Shown: positions 5,551 through 15,092 of the stretch, piece by piece
Position numbering within the stretch: position 1 is the first letter of the stretch
How the letters are laid out: every line of letters starts with the position of its first letter
Source of the DNA: UMGS1279 sp045577495
GTDB taxonomy: Bacteria > Bacillota > Clostridia > Oscillospirales > Acutalibacteraceae
Assembly: GCA_045577495.1 (NCBI GenBank)
Contig: JAZNIK010000054.1
Coordinates: 1 to 53,122 of the forward strand
Reading direction: 5' to 3'
DNA: 53,122 nucleotides
Made by a program: the position numbers and the translations under genes
Notes under the pieces: generated by a model
The model's database searches: none
Told to the model about the DNA's origin: nothing
The model's input: only the letters and a program-made list of their open reading frames with translations

Positions 5551-6734
5551 TGATAAACACAAAAGATAAGTCTATGTGTTGCGGTTGCGGTTTATGTGAA
5601 AATGTGTGCTCCAAAAAAGCAATACATATGGCAAAAGATAAGTGTGGATTTTTGCACCCCGTGATTGATGCAAAAAAATGTGTTGATTGTGGTATTTGCG
5701 ATAAGCATTGTCCTGTTTTAAATCATAAAAACGAAGAAGATTTAGAACATAAGGCTTTCGCGGCATATGCAAAAGATGATAAAGTTCGTTTTAATGGTTC
5801 CTCGGGCGGTATGTTTGGGCTTTTAGCAGAACATACGATAAATATGGGCGGAATAGTTTATGGTGCAGCTTTTGACCAAGAGTTAAGGCTTAAATGTATG
5901 TCTGCCCAAAGCGATGAACAATTAGAACCTCTTTATAAATCTAAATATTTACAAAGCAATTTGGGCGATAGTTTTCATGAGGTGAAAAAGCAACTTGAAA
6001 ACGGAAAAATTGTTTTATTTGTTTCTACGCCTTGTCAGGTGTTTGCCTTAAAACTTTTTTTGAAAAAAGAGTATCAAAACTTGATTTTAGTAGATTTTGT
6101 TTGTCATGGCATTCCATCACAAGACCTTTTTGATAAATGCAAAAATTTTGTTGAAGAACAAAAAGGTATAAAAATATTAGAATATCAGTTTAGAGCCAAA
6201 ATCAAACATGGGGCGACCCCTCATTATTATAAAATAAAATATATTAAAAACGGCAAGATTAAAGAAAAAATAAGCCTTTATTTAAATTCACCATTTTATT
6301 ATGGTTTTGAAAAATATATTACATTAAGAGATAGTTGTTATGATTGTCAATTTGCTACTACCAATCGAGTATCGGATATTACCATAAGCGATTTCCATAA
6401 TATAGATAATTATATTAGTGGTATAAATAGATTTGACGGGGTATCAACAGTTATAACTAATTCTAAAAAAGGCTTTGAAATTTGGAAAGAAGTTAGCAAA
6501 AATTGTAATGTTCATGAGGTGGATTTCAAAACGCTTTATGAAAACAAAGAAATGATGTGCGGCAGCACAAAAAAACCAAATGGAAGAGAAAAGTTTATCA
6601 ATGATTTAGAAACAAAGCCGTTTGAATATGTTGTAAAAACGCATTTAAATGGTCAAAAGGAATTTGTTAAAAAACTTTATTATGCACTACCAAATTTTAT
6701 TAGAAAAAACTTGAAAAGGTTGCTGAATCTGTAA
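5550..6734 (+). CDS. Ferredoxin / coenzyme F420 hydrogenase-dehydrogenase beta-like protein (copy 1)
   Basis: 394 aa. Two 4Fe-4S motifs at the N-terminus (CCGCGLCENVC at about 10-20 and CVDCGICDKHCP at about 45-56) are followed by the F420H2 dehydrogenase beta-subunit domains, with SSGGMFG (about 84-90) and an STPCQVFALK block (about 154-163). Proteins of this build occur widely in surface-polysaccharide loci of anaerobes, often beside pyruvyl transferases, but their reaction is not established. A redox step on a sugar or lipid intermediate is a guess. It overlaps the cytidylyltransferase stop (TAATG). A paralogue lies at 19829. Confidence 0.85.
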   Translation: MINTKDKSMCCGCGLCENVCSKKAIHMAKDKCGFLHPVIDAKKCVDCGICDKHCPVLNHKNEEDLEHKAFAAYAKDDKVRFNGSSGGMFGLLAEHTINMGGIVYGAAFDQELRLKCMSAQSDEQLEPLYKSKYLQSNLGDSFHEVKKQLENGKIVLFVSTPCQVFALKLFLKKEYQNLILVDFVCHGIPSQDLFDKCKNFVEEQKGIKILEYQFRAKIKHGATPHYYKIKYIKNGKIKEKISLYLNSPFYYGFEKYITLRDSCYDCQFATTNRVSDITISDFHNIDNYISGINRFDGVSTVITNSKKGFEIWKEVSKNCNVHEVDFKTLYENKEMMCGSTKKPNGREKFINDLETKPFEYVVKTHLNGQKEFVKKLYYALPNFIRKNLKRLLNL

Positions 6735-6736
6735 TT

Positions 6737-7618
6737 ATGAACTATATGCGAGATTCCTTAAAAGATGAATATGGTTTTTTAAAGCTACAAGATAAGATTT
6801 TAGAAATAGCTGTAGACCTTGATGCGTTTTGCAAAGAAAATGATATAGATTATTGCCTTATGGGCGGTTCTGCGTTAGGTGCAAAGCGCCATGGCGGTTT
6901 CATACCTTGGGACGACGATTTAGATGTTTTTATGACTCCCGATAATTATGAAAAATTCAGAAAAGCATTTGAAGAAAAAGGTAATAAGAATAAATATTAT
7001 TTGCAACAATTAGGTCTTATAGATGGTATGGTAACAACCGCAAAAATCAGACTTAACGGAAGCACATACCTTGAAGAAAGCCTTAAAAAATATGATATGC
7101 ATCACGGCATTTTTATAGACATTTTCATTTTACATAATTGTGCCGATAATAAAATTTCGCGTCTGTGGCAATGCCTTTGGGCAAAGTACGTTATTATGAA
7201 AGGTCTAGCGACAAGAGGATATAATCGGCGAGGCGGAATAGTTAGCATAGTGCTAAGAATTTTAAAGTTATTTCCAAAACGTTTTCTGATTAGATATGGT
7301 TTGAAACAAGTATACAAATATCGCAATAAGAAAACAAAATGTTTTTGCAATTTTTTAGGTAAAGCGGTATATAAAAACGCCATATATAAAAGAGAATGGT
7401 TTGAAAATAGTGTTTATGCACCGTTTGAAAAAGTGCAGTTAAAAATACCTGAAAATTTACACGATTTTTTAACCTTTAGATTTGGCGATTATATGAAACC
7501 GCCTACTCCCGACAGAATCAAGTGGGAGCAGCATGCAGAGTTTTGGGATACAGAAAAGGATTTTAGGGAATATTGCAAAAATATTAAAGATTTTGCGGAC
7601 GAAAAAATATTGTTATAA
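6737..7618 (+). CDS. LicD family phosphotransferase
   Basis: 293 aa. The LicD nucleotidyltransferase-fold core is clear: GGSALGAKRHGGFIPWDDDLDV (begins about residue 43), with the metal-binding aspartates in DDDLDV (59-64). Family members transfer phosphocholine or related phospho-alcohols from CDP donors onto cell-surface glycans. The TagD-like enzyme two genes upstream could make that donor. The start is ATG 6737, with no strong ribosome site nearby; an in-frame ATG at 6746 is possible. Translational coupling to the preceding gene is likely (2-bp gap). Confidence 0.88.
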   Translation: MNYMRDSLKDEYGFLKLQDKILEIAVDLDAFCKENDIDYCLMGGSALGAKRHGGFIPWDDDLDVFMTPDNYEKFRKAFEEKGNKNKYYLQQLGLIDGMVTTAKIRLNGSTYLEESLKKYDMHHGIFIDIFILHNCADNKISRLWQCLWAKYVIMKGLATRGYNRRGGIVSIVLRILKLFPKRFLIRYGLKQVYKYRNKKTKCFCNFLGKAVYKNAIYKREWFENSVYAPFEKVQLKIPENLHDFLTFRFGDYMKPPTPDRIKWEQHAEFWDTEKDFREYCKNIKDFADEKILL

Positions 7619-7631
7619 AGGGAAAAGAATT

Positions 7632-9716
7632 ATGCATCCACGAGTTTTAATAGTAGGCACAGTTCCATATAACAAACAAATGACATCGCGTTCTTTTGAC
7701 GCATATTTTCATTTTTGGGAAAAAGAAAACTTGGCACAGATTTTTTCATACACTAAAAAGCCAAGCAAAGGGCATTGTGGAACATTGTATCAGATAACCG
7801 ACCATCGTATGCTTGAAAGATGGTTGAAAAAAGATATTGAAACAGGCATTATATATAATTACGATGAACTAGATGAGGCTTGGGAGAATACAACCGACCT
7901 TGAAATTGAGGGTAAAACGGCTCAAAAAGCATATAAAATCGGCAGAAATCATACACCCCTCACCCACCTTTTAAGAGGAGTTTTGTGGCGTAAAAAGTTT
8001 TGGTGCACCGAGAAGCTTAATAATTGGCTGGATGAATTTAAGCCCGAGTGTGTATTTCTAGGCTTTTCAAACGATTATTTTATAAATGAAATCGCACTTT
8101 ATGTGGCAGAAAAATATGATATTCCCATTGTGTCTGCAATAGGGGATGATTATTATTTTAATACGCATTTTTCGCTTTCGCCTTTTTATCATATTTATAA
8201 AACAACATATCGCAGACTTATTCGCAAGGTGTTAGCGCATAAGGGTAGCGCAATATATATAAGTGATAAAATAAGGGACAAATATAATTCTGAGTTCGGT
8301 TTAGATGGTGAAACGGTCTATCTTAATTCCGAGATTGAAAGAAGCCCCTTTTCATACATAAATACCGACAATCCCGTTATCACCTATTTTGGCAATATCC
8401 GAATGGGTAGAAATAACTCTTTAAACAAAATTGCCTTGGCTCTTGGCAGAATAAATCCAAACTATATTTTGCAGGTTTACTCTAACGAGCCCGACCATGA
8501 GATAACAAAGGTTTTTGAGGGCAATAAAAACCTTAAGTTTTGCGGTTCTGTACCATATTCAGAAGTTACCAAAAAAATGTATGCAAGCGATATCACCGTT
8601 GTTGTTGAGGGCTTTGATAAAAAAGATATAAACTGCTCAAGATATTCACTTTCAACCAAGGCGGCAGATGCCTTGTCAAGTGGCGCAATGATACTTACCT
8701 TTGGTTCTTCTGAATGCGGTATTATCGAGTATATGTATAGCACAAAGGCCAGCGTTGTTTGCACTGATGAGGCACTGTTAGAGCAAAGCATAAGAAATCT
8801 TTTAAGCAATAAAGAAAAACAAAAAGAGTATTATCAAAAAGCAATAGAGATAACAGAGCAAAACCACAAATTAGAAAGCAGTTGCGCTGTGTTTGAGGGC
8901 GTTGTTGAAAGGGTTTTGCCCAAAAACATAAATCTAAAAGACAAGCTTTCCTTTATGGTGCATTCTTGCGATAAATTTTCAGACTTGTGGGATGCACATT
9001 TTAATCTTTTAAATAAAAATTGGGCTGACCGTAATATAGATACATATTTAGTCACCGATTCACCTACCCCAAAAACCTTTGACGGTGTTACCGTTTTTTC
9101 TGCTGGTGAGGGCAAGGAACTCTCCGAAAGAATCGAGGCTGTTTTGCCTGGCATAAAAACAGAATATGTTTTGGTGACCCTTGATGATTATTTTGATATC
9201 TATCCGATTTCCAGCAAAAAAATCGCAAACCTTGTTGAAACAATGGAAAAAGAAAATCTGGATTATATCTGTATTTTTGACAGACCAAAAACAACCGTAA
9301 AATATAAAGGGTATACCGATTTGTATGAGGTCGATTTATCAAAAGATTATAGGGTTAATTTATACCCTGGAATATGGCGTAAGGATTTTATGGCAAAAAC
9401 CATTAGGGAGCCATTAAACGCCTGGATGTATGAGGTATCATTAACGCCAATTGCAAGAGAGGTTGGCGCCAGATGTGCACAGAGCAAGGGCGGGGAGTTT
9501 CCGATTTTAGACGTTGTGCGAAAGGGCAAGCTTTTAAGAAAAGCCAATCGCTATTTTAAAAAGCATGATTTATATCATGGAGACAGACCGGTTAGAACGG
9601 TTAAAGAGGAGTTTGGACTTTTTGTTATAACTTGGGGTAACAGATTGCTACCTAGGTTTGTGGTTAACTTGGCAAAAAAAGTCTTGCACCTAAAGACTTT
9701 TTCGGATGGGCAGTAA
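7632..9716 (+). CDS. Two-domain glycosyltransferase (GT4-like N-domain plus unassigned C-domain)
   Basis: 694 aa from ATG 7632. Longer in-frame starts from 7533 would run 86 bases into licD and lack a ribosome site, while GGGAAAAG precedes 7632. Residues 1 to about 430 look like a GT-B glycosyltransferase of the GT4 group: opening RVLIVGTVPYNKQM, ITYFGNIRMGRNN in the middle and a donor-site region with LSTKAADALSSGAMI. The C-terminal part, from about 437 (KLSFMVHSCDKFSDLW), is a separate GT-A-looking domain with VTLDDYFDI as a DxD candidate. The fusion suggests two consecutive transfers by one protein. The C-domain assignment is tentative. Confidence 0.75.
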   Translation: MHPRVLIVGTVPYNKQMTSRSFDAYFHFWEKENLAQIFSYTKKPSKGHCGTLYQITDHRMLERWLKKDIETGIIYNYDELDEAWENTTDLEIEGKTAQKAYKIGRNHTPLTHLLRGVLWRKKFWCTEKLNNWLDEFKPECVFLGFSNDYFINEIALYVAEKYDIPIVSAIGDDYYFNTHFSLSPFYHIYKTTYRRLIRKVLAHKGSAIYISDKIRDKYNSEFGLDGETVYLNSEIERSPFSYINTDNPVITYFGNIRMGRNNSLNKIALALGRINPNYILQVYSNEPDHEITKVFEGNKNLKFCGSVPYSEVTKKMYASDITVVVEGFDKKDINCSRYSLSTKAADALSSGAMILTFGSSECGIIEYMYSTKASVVCTDEALLEQSIRNLLSNKEKQKEYYQKAIEITEQNHKLESSCAVFEGVVERVLPKNINLKDKLSFMVHSCDKFSDLWDAHFNLLNKNWADRNIDTYLVTDSPTPKTFDGVTVFSAGEGKELSERIEAVLPGIKTEYVLVTLDDYFDIYPISSKKIANLVETMEKENLDYICIFDRPKTTVKYKGYTDLYEVDLSKDYRVNLYPGIWRKDFMAKTIREPLNAWMYEVSLTPIAREVGARCAQSKGGEFPILDVVRKGKLLRKANRYFKKHDLYHGDRPVRTVKEEFGLFVITWGNRLLPRFVVNLAKKVLHLKTFSDGQ

Positions 9717-9731
9717 AGAAGGAGTATACTT

Positions 9732-10772
9732 ATGGCAGAAGCGGTAAAACAAAGAAATCAAAGCGTTGACACACTTCGCGGTATAGCAATACTTATGGTT
9801 GTGTTTGCACACACTATGACAGGGTGCACAATTGGAGCTGAACGGAGTTTTGTGTATAATATAATTTGGTCTATAACTATTCCATTGTTTTTTTCTTTAA
9901 GCGGATTTGTGACTAAATTTGGAAAAAGAATAACGACACCTGCTATTTTGTTAAAAGCAATTATACAACGCACAATCTCATATCTTTTGCCATGGACTGT
10001 TTGGACCTTTTTTATAAGAGGTGTTTTGTTTGGTCAAACCGTAGTTTTTAATATAAAATATATTGTTTATAATTTAGATGTTGGATATTGGTTTTTGATA
10101 CCCATATATATTGTTAGCATTATTTCGGCGGTATGTGATTTTCTAATTGTAAAATCCAACAAAGAAGGCAAAACTGTTAAAGATATAATGTTGACTTTAT
10201 TCTTTTTTGGAGTAGGAATTATTGTGTTGTTGGCAATAGGAATATTTATGGGCTTTTCGTTCTTAGGAATCAAACAAGCGATATATTATATTCCTTTTTA
10301 TATAGCAGGAATTTTATTTGGAAGGTACCAAGAAAAAATACAGAGTTCCTTGCGATTGATTAGATTGCTAGATTTTTTAGCCGCCATTTCCGTTATAATA
10401 TATCTTGTTTTGCTAATCAACTTTGACTTTTTTTATTTGTCTAAAGGCATAAAAGACATTGCTATTAGAATGACTTCGTCTGTTTTTGGCTGCATAAGCA
10501 TTTATTATTTTATTCCCAAACTAACAAATGGTGGCACACACATATTCAAAAGAATAGCAATTTGGTCTGGAAAAAATTCTCTAGAGATATATTTACTTCA
10601 CACATTAATATTAAATTTCTTTGTAGCTCAACAGACTCCAAGTTTTTCTACTGCAATTGGGTTGGGCTTGGTGATAGTTAATTTTGTTTCAACAATGGCA
10701 GTTGCACTGTTTATTATTGAAGCATTGAATAAAAATAAGATTTTACGCAAAGTTATGTTCGGCAAAAGGTGA
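9732..10772 (+). CDS. Acyltransferase family 3 membrane protein (O-acetyltransferase-like)
   Basis: 346 aa with about ten hydrophobic segments. The N-terminus SVDTLRGIAILMVVFAHT (11-28) is the acyltransferase-3 signature, with R16 and the invariant His27. NSLEIYLLHTLI near residue 285 is the usual second family motif. Such proteins move O-acetyl or succinyl groups onto extracellular or lipid-linked sugars. Here it most likely decorates the polysaccharide repeat. AAGGAG precedes the ATG. It has no SGNH domain. Confidence 0.88.
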   Translation: MAEAVKQRNQSVDTLRGIAILMVVFAHTMTGCTIGAERSFVYNIIWSITIPLFFSLSGFVTKFGKRITTPAILLKAIIQRTISYLLPWTVWTFFIRGVLFGQTVVFNIKYIVYNLDVGYWFLIPIYIVSIISAVCDFLIVKSNKEGKTVKDIMLTLFFFGVGIIVLLAIGIFMGFSFLGIKQAIYYIPFYIAGILFGRYQEKIQSSLRLIRLLDFLAAISVIIYLVLLINFDFFYLSKGIKDIAIRMTSSVFGCISIYYFIPKLTNGGTHIFKRIAIWSGKNSLEIYLLHTLILNFFVAQQTPSFSTAIGLGLVIVNFVSTMAVALFIIEALNKNKILRKVMFGKR

Positions 10773-10795
10773 AAAACTATTGAAAGGGTGATAGT

Positions 10796-11494
10796 ATGTT
10801 GGCAGATAAATCAATCAAGCGCGACATAGGAGCCCCCTTTTTGTTAAAAGTAGTTTTAAAACTTAGAAAAATCACCTCTCATCTTTTCAGGTCAACACTA
10901 AATAATAAAATGAAAAGGCAGTTAGAGGGGATAGAGTTCACTTTGCTAGGCAATAACTGTTTGCCCGGTGTTGTATATCACGATTTGGGCAGAGAGTTTA
11001 CGTCTCCTACCGTTAATTTGGCTTTTGATGGTGAGGATTTTATTAAGTTTTTAGAAAACCCAAAGCATTATTTTGAGTGTGATATGGAGTTTTTTAATTG
11101 GGAAGGAATAGATTATCCATTAGCAAAAATTGATGATATTGAGGTTCGTTTTGTTCATTATAAAACTCCAGAAGAGGCCAAACGAAAGTGGCATGAAAGA
11201 TCCCAAAGAATAGTTTGGGATAATATATTTATTGTGGCAACTAACCACGATGGTATGTGTCAGGATAAGTGGATGGAGCGATTTGATAAGCTACCCTATA
11301 AAAACAAAATTATGTTTGTTTCAAAAGAATATCCACAGTATGATTGGGCAGTTTTGGTGCCTCAGTTTAAGGGTAGATTTCAGGTAAGAATTATGACAAG
11401 TTTTGCAAACTTTTTTGGCAAACGATATTATGAAACCTGTTTTGATATACCAAAATGGATAAAGGAAAGTAGCAAAAAAGCAACAGGGAATTAA
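10796..11494 (+). CDS. DUF1919 family polysaccharide-locus protein
   Basis: 232 aa, soluble, no signal peptide. It shows the DUF1919 pattern: FTLLGNNCLPGVVYHDLG (about 50-67), SPTVNL..DGEDFIKFLENPKHYF (about 76-99) and IVATNHDGM near 144. The family is found in capsule and exopolysaccharide loci across Firmicutes and Bacteroidetes. Its activity is unproven; a sugar-modifying transferase role has been suggested from context. AAGGGTGA precedes the ATG. Confidence 0.78.
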   Translation: MLADKSIKRDIGAPFLLKVVLKLRKITSHLFRSTLNNKMKRQLEGIEFTLLGNNCLPGVVYHDLGREFTSPTVNLAFDGEDFIKFLENPKHYFECDMEFFNWEGIDYPLAKIDDIEVRFVHYKTPEEAKRKWHERSQRIVWDNIFIVATNHDGMCQDKWMERFDKLPYKNKIMFVSKEYPQYDWAVLVPQFKGRFQVRIMTSFANFFGKRYYETCFDIPKWIKESSKKATGN

Positions 11495-11504
11495 GGGGAT
11501 AACA

Positions 11505-12710
11505 ATGAGAATTTGTCAGATAAATGGCGGTGTTTTTGGTAGCACAGGCAGAATAATTTTCAATGTTTCTGAAAAAGCAAGGCAAAACAAAATGGAAGCT
11601 ATTTGTCTTTCTCCTGTTACCTCAACTAATCGTTTTAAAGAGCCCGGACATAAATATATAAAAATAGGCAATTATAAGGCACGTCAGCTTAGCGTTTTGC
11701 TTGCAAGAATTACGGGTTTTAATGGGTGCTTTTCTCACTTTGCTACAGTAATGGCATTAAAAAAAATCAAAGAATTTAACCCCGATATAATCCATCTGCA
11801 TAATATGCACGACAGTTACATAAATCTGCCAATGCTTTTTAGGTTTATAAAAAAGCATAATATTAAAACCGTGTGGACACTTCACGATTGTTGGGCGTTC
11901 ACAGGCCATTGTACCCATTTTGTAATGTATAATTGTGATAAATGGCAGAGCGAGTGTAAAAATTGCTCGCATAAAAACGTGTATCCCATAAGTCTTTTTG
12001 ATAATAGCAAAAAAATGCATAGATTAAAGAAAAAATGGATTAAGGGCATTAAAAGTTTAACTATTGTAACCCCGTCAAAATGGCTTGCTCAAATGGCAAA
12101 ACAGTCATTTTTAAAAGAATATCCTATACAGGTTATAAATAACGGAATAGACTTAAATATTTTCAAACCTACACCAAGCGATTTTAGAAAAAAACATGGT
12201 TTAGAGAATAAAAAAATAGTTTTAGGTGTTGCGTTTGGTTGGGGAGAAAAAAAGGGTTTAGATGTTTTTGAGCGCCTTGCCGAAACCTTGGACGAAGATA
12301 TAAAAATAGTTCTCGTTGGAACGGATAGCAATATAGATGCCCAGTTGCCCAAAAATATTTTATCAATACATAGAACGCAAAGCCAAACAGAATTGGCTGA
12401 GATTTATACTGCCGCAGACCTTTTTGTTAACTGCACAAGGGAGGATACATTCCCCACCGTTAATATCGAGGCATTAGCCTGCGGAACCCCCGTAATCACC
12501 TTTAAAACAGGAGGTAGCCCCGAGATATTAGATGAAAATTGTGGTATAGTTGTTGATTTGGATGATGTTGATGGTATTGAAATGCAGATTAGATATGTTT
12601 TAGAACAAAGACCATTTTCAAAAGAGGATTGTTTAAACAGAGCAAAGCAGTTTGATATGAATGATAAATTTATGGAGTATATCGAGCTATATAAGAAGTT
12701 AAATAATTAA
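11505..12710 (+). CDS. Glycosyltransferase family 4 (tandem copy A)
   Basis: 401 aa, GT-B fold. The acceptor-side half holds GSTGRI (12-17) and the long conserved stretch around LHNMHDSYINLPMLF and TLHDCWAFTGHC. The donor side holds NNGIDLNIF (about 210-218), then GVAFGWGEKKGLDVF and the closing E-x7-E equivalent PTVNIEALACGTPVI. This subtype is common in exopolysaccharide loci and is usually annotated as mannosyl/galactosyl transferase; the sugar is unknown. It closely resembles the next gene, with 17 bases between them, pointing to tandem duplication. Confidence 0.9.
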   Translation: MRICQINGGVFGSTGRIIFNVSEKARQNKMEAICLSPVTSTNRFKEPGHKYIKIGNYKARQLSVLLARITGFNGCFSHFATVMALKKIKEFNPDIIHLHNMHDSYINLPMLFRFIKKHNIKTVWTLHDCWAFTGHCTHFVMYNCDKWQSECKNCSHKNVYPISLFDNSKKMHRLKKKWIKGIKSLTIVTPSKWLAQMAKQSFLKEYPIQVINNGIDLNIFKPTPSDFRKKHGLENKKIVLGVAFGWGEKKGLDVFERLAETLDEDIKIVLVGTDSNIDAQLPKNILSIHRTQSQTELAEIYTAADLFVNCTREDTFPTVNIEALACGTPVITFKTGGSPEILDENCGIVVDLDDVDGIEMQIRYVLEQRPFSKEDCLNRAKQFDMNDKFMEYIELYKKLNN

Positions 12711-12727
12711 CAAAAAGGGGGATAAAA

Positions 12728-13927
12728 GTGAAGGTCTGCCAAATAAACGGTTGGGCATCGGGTAGCACAGGCAAAATAATGCTTGGCATTGCCGATACTG
12801 CAAAACAAAACGGATTTGAAACCCTTTGCTTTGCCCCTGTTACAAATAAAAATTCAGTTAAGGAAAAAAATGAGCCTTATCTAAGAATAGGCAAAAACAT
12901 AACACGCAAGATTAACATTTTACTTGCTAGGATAACGGGGTTTAGCGGTTGCTTTGCACCTTTTGCTACGCTAAAGGTATTAAAAAAAATCAAAGAATTT
13001 AAGCCCGATATTATCCATCTGCATAATATGCATGATAGTTTTATAAATTTGCCAATGCTTTTTAGGTTTATTAAAAAGAATAACATTAAAACCGTGTGGA
13101 CCCTTCACGATTGTTGGGCATTTACCGGACACTGCGTTTATTTTGATATTTGTGGTTGCGATAAATGGCAAGCACAGTGTAAAAATTGTCCTCAAAAAAA
13201 CCTATACCCCAAAAGCTATTTTGATAATAGCAAAAGAATGTATAGGTTAAAACAAAAATGGGTCAAGGGCATTAAAAATTTAACCATTGTAACGCCTTCA
13301 AACTGGCTTGCAGAATTGGCAAAAAAATCGTTTTTAAAAGAGTTTCCTATAAAGGTTATAAATAATGGTATTGATTTGACCGTTTTCCAACCCACTAATA
13401 GCAATTTCAAAAAACAATATGGGCTTGAAAATAAAAAGATTGTTTTGGGGGTTTCTTCAATATGGTGCTATCGCAAGGGTATAGATGTTTTCAATCTCCT
13501 TGCAGGACGACTTGGTGATGATTACAAGATGGTTGTTGTTGGCTCAAATGCCGAGGAATATGAAAAATTAAATGATAATATTTTATATATTGAGCATACA
13601 GATAACGCGAACGAATTAGTGCAAATTTACACTGCGGCAGATGTTTTTGTTAATCCCACAAGGGAGGAAAATTTTCCCACAGTTAATATAGAATCACTTG
13701 CCTGCGGCACACCTGTTGTCTCCTTTAATGCAGGCGGTAGTGCTGAAGTTTTCAATGAAACCTGTGGTGTAAGTGTACCAATTAATGATATAGATGGTTT
13801 GTATAGCGAGATAATGAACATATGTCAAAACAAACCCTTTAAAACAGAGGATTGTGTGATAAGAGCAACCAATTTAGATATGTATCAAACATATTTAGAG
13901 TATGTTAATTTATATAAAAGCATTTAA
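12728..13927 (+). CDS. Glycosyltransferase family 4 (tandem copy B)
   Basis: 399 aa with a GTG start behind AAAAGGGGG. It aligns almost without gaps to the preceding protein and is near-identical through the acceptor-domain core (LHNMHDS.INLPMLFRFIKK, TLHDCWAFTGHC). The donor half is more different (GVSSIWCYRKGIDVF against GVAFGWGEKKGLDVF; PTVNIESLACGTPVV). That pattern suggests a duplication followed by change of donor or linkage. Both copies keep the catalytic-loop features and appear intact. Confidence 0.9.
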   Translation: MKVCQINGWASGSTGKIMLGIADTAKQNGFETLCFAPVTNKNSVKEKNEPYLRIGKNITRKINILLARITGFSGCFAPFATLKVLKKIKEFKPDIIHLHNMHDSFINLPMLFRFIKKNNIKTVWTLHDCWAFTGHCVYFDICGCDKWQAQCKNCPQKNLYPKSYFDNSKRMYRLKQKWVKGIKNLTIVTPSNWLAELAKKSFLKEFPIKVINNGIDLTVFQPTNSNFKKQYGLENKKIVLGVSSIWCYRKGIDVFNLLAGRLGDDYKMVVVGSNAEEYEKLNDNILYIEHTDNANELVQIYTAADVFVNPTREENFPTVNIESLACGTPVVSFNAGGSAEVFNETCGVSVPINDIDGLYSEIMNICQNKPFKTEDCVIRATNLDMYQTYLEYVNLYKSI

Positions 13928-13947
13928 AGCTATTCAGGAGATAAAAA

Positions 13948-15084
13948 ATGGCAATATATTTTGTTTTGTTGGGGTATATTCTGGTTATACCCTTAATAGT
14001 TAGTTCTGCTGTAAAGGATAAAAGCAGGGTGCATGGCATAACAACCTTTTGGTCGGTTTTTGGAATTTATTGGGTGTTTGCCTTAAAGCATTATACTGTT
14101 GGTATAGATATACCTGGCTATAGGCAAGCATATATCTTAAGCCAAAATGCATCGTGGGATTCAGGTTATGCACACTTTGAAAAAGGTTATGTTTTTTTAG
14201 AAAAGTTTTTTTCAAAAAGCGGTCTATCGTTTCAGGTTTTTACAATGTTTATTTACTTTGTAATTTGCTTAGGGCTTTACCTTTTTATAAAAAAATATTC
14301 CAAAAACGCAATGCTATCTTGTCTGTTTTTTGTTTGCTATCAGTACCTTTTGTTTAGCATGACAGGGCTTAGGCAAGCGATGGCAATGGGAATGTGCCTT
14401 ATAGCCTATGTAGTGCTTGATACTCCTAAGGAAAAGGGCGCAGATGTTAAACTTTTAAGGGGAATTGCTGCTGTTATAATTGTGCAACTTGCAATATCAA
14501 TTCATGAATCCGCAGCAATTTTTTATGTTGTTGTTTTTGCGTATATCATAACATATAGCGCCAAGAGTGAAAGAATGGTAAAAACCCCACCATATATTTT
14601 ATATGCTTTTATTTTTGTTGTTTTATGGATGTTCCGCTCATATATTGTTAAGCTAATTAGTGTTGTTTTTAAATATTCAAAAATGCAGGCAGTAAATCTG
14701 GGCACCAACTTTTACTTTTTAATATTAGTTGCCATATTTGTTTTGGTTGCAGATATGGTTGAAAAAAAGTACTCTAAAAATGCAGTTAAAGGCGATTTCA
14801 TTGAAAGAACAGAGCAAGAGCAAAGAACAAGGTTTTTTATACATATGGCGTTTTTATCTTTGCCGATTTATCTTGTTTTGTCGGGAAGCACAATACTTAG
14901 AGGAGCTTTTTATTGCGTGTTTTTTAATATGGTTTCTTTGCCCAATGCGGTTGAAAAATTTAATAAAGCAGAAAAATATTCAATAACTGCAGTTTTAATA
15001 ATTTTCTTTATTTTGTTCTTTTATTACGATGCCCTTAAACCACATACGTATTATATCGTTCCGTATAAATTTTTCTGGCAGTGA
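13948..15084 (+). CDS. EpsG family polysaccharide polymerase (Wzy-like)
   Basis: 378 aa with about ten hydrophobic segments spread over the whole length. It starts at an N-terminal membrane segment and has the EpsG-type feature of a conserved loop after the second segment (YTVGIDIPGYRQAY, about 49-62), with SMTGLRQAMAMGMCLIAY near 135-152. EpsG/Wzy proteins join repeat units on the outer face of the membrane. It is the only polymerase candidate in the operon and so complements the flippase at 17232. CAGGAG precedes the ATG. Confidence 0.82.
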   Translation: MAIYFVLLGYILVIPLIVSSAVKDKSRVHGITTFWSVFGIYWVFALKHYTVGIDIPGYRQAYILSQNASWDSGYAHFEKGYVFLEKFFSKSGLSFQVFTMFIYFVICLGLYLFIKKYSKNAMLSCLFFVCYQYLLFSMTGLRQAMAMGMCLIAYVVLDTPKEKGADVKLLRGIAAVIIVQLAISIHESAAIFYVVVFAYIITYSAKSERMVKTPPYILYAFIFVVLWMFRSYIVKLISVVFKYSKMQAVNLGTNFYFLILVAIFVLVADMVEKKYSKNAVKGDFIERTEQEQRTRFFIHMAFLSLPIYLVLSGSTILRGAFYCVFFNMVSLPNAVEKFNKAEKYSITAVLIIFFILFFYYDALKPHTYYIVPYKFFWQ

Positions 15085-15092
15085 GGATAAAA

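Noticed and set aside
7533..7631. Longer N-terminus of the two-domain glycosyltransferase
   Set aside because: It would overlap licD by 86 bases and lacks a ribosome site; ATG 7632 has one.
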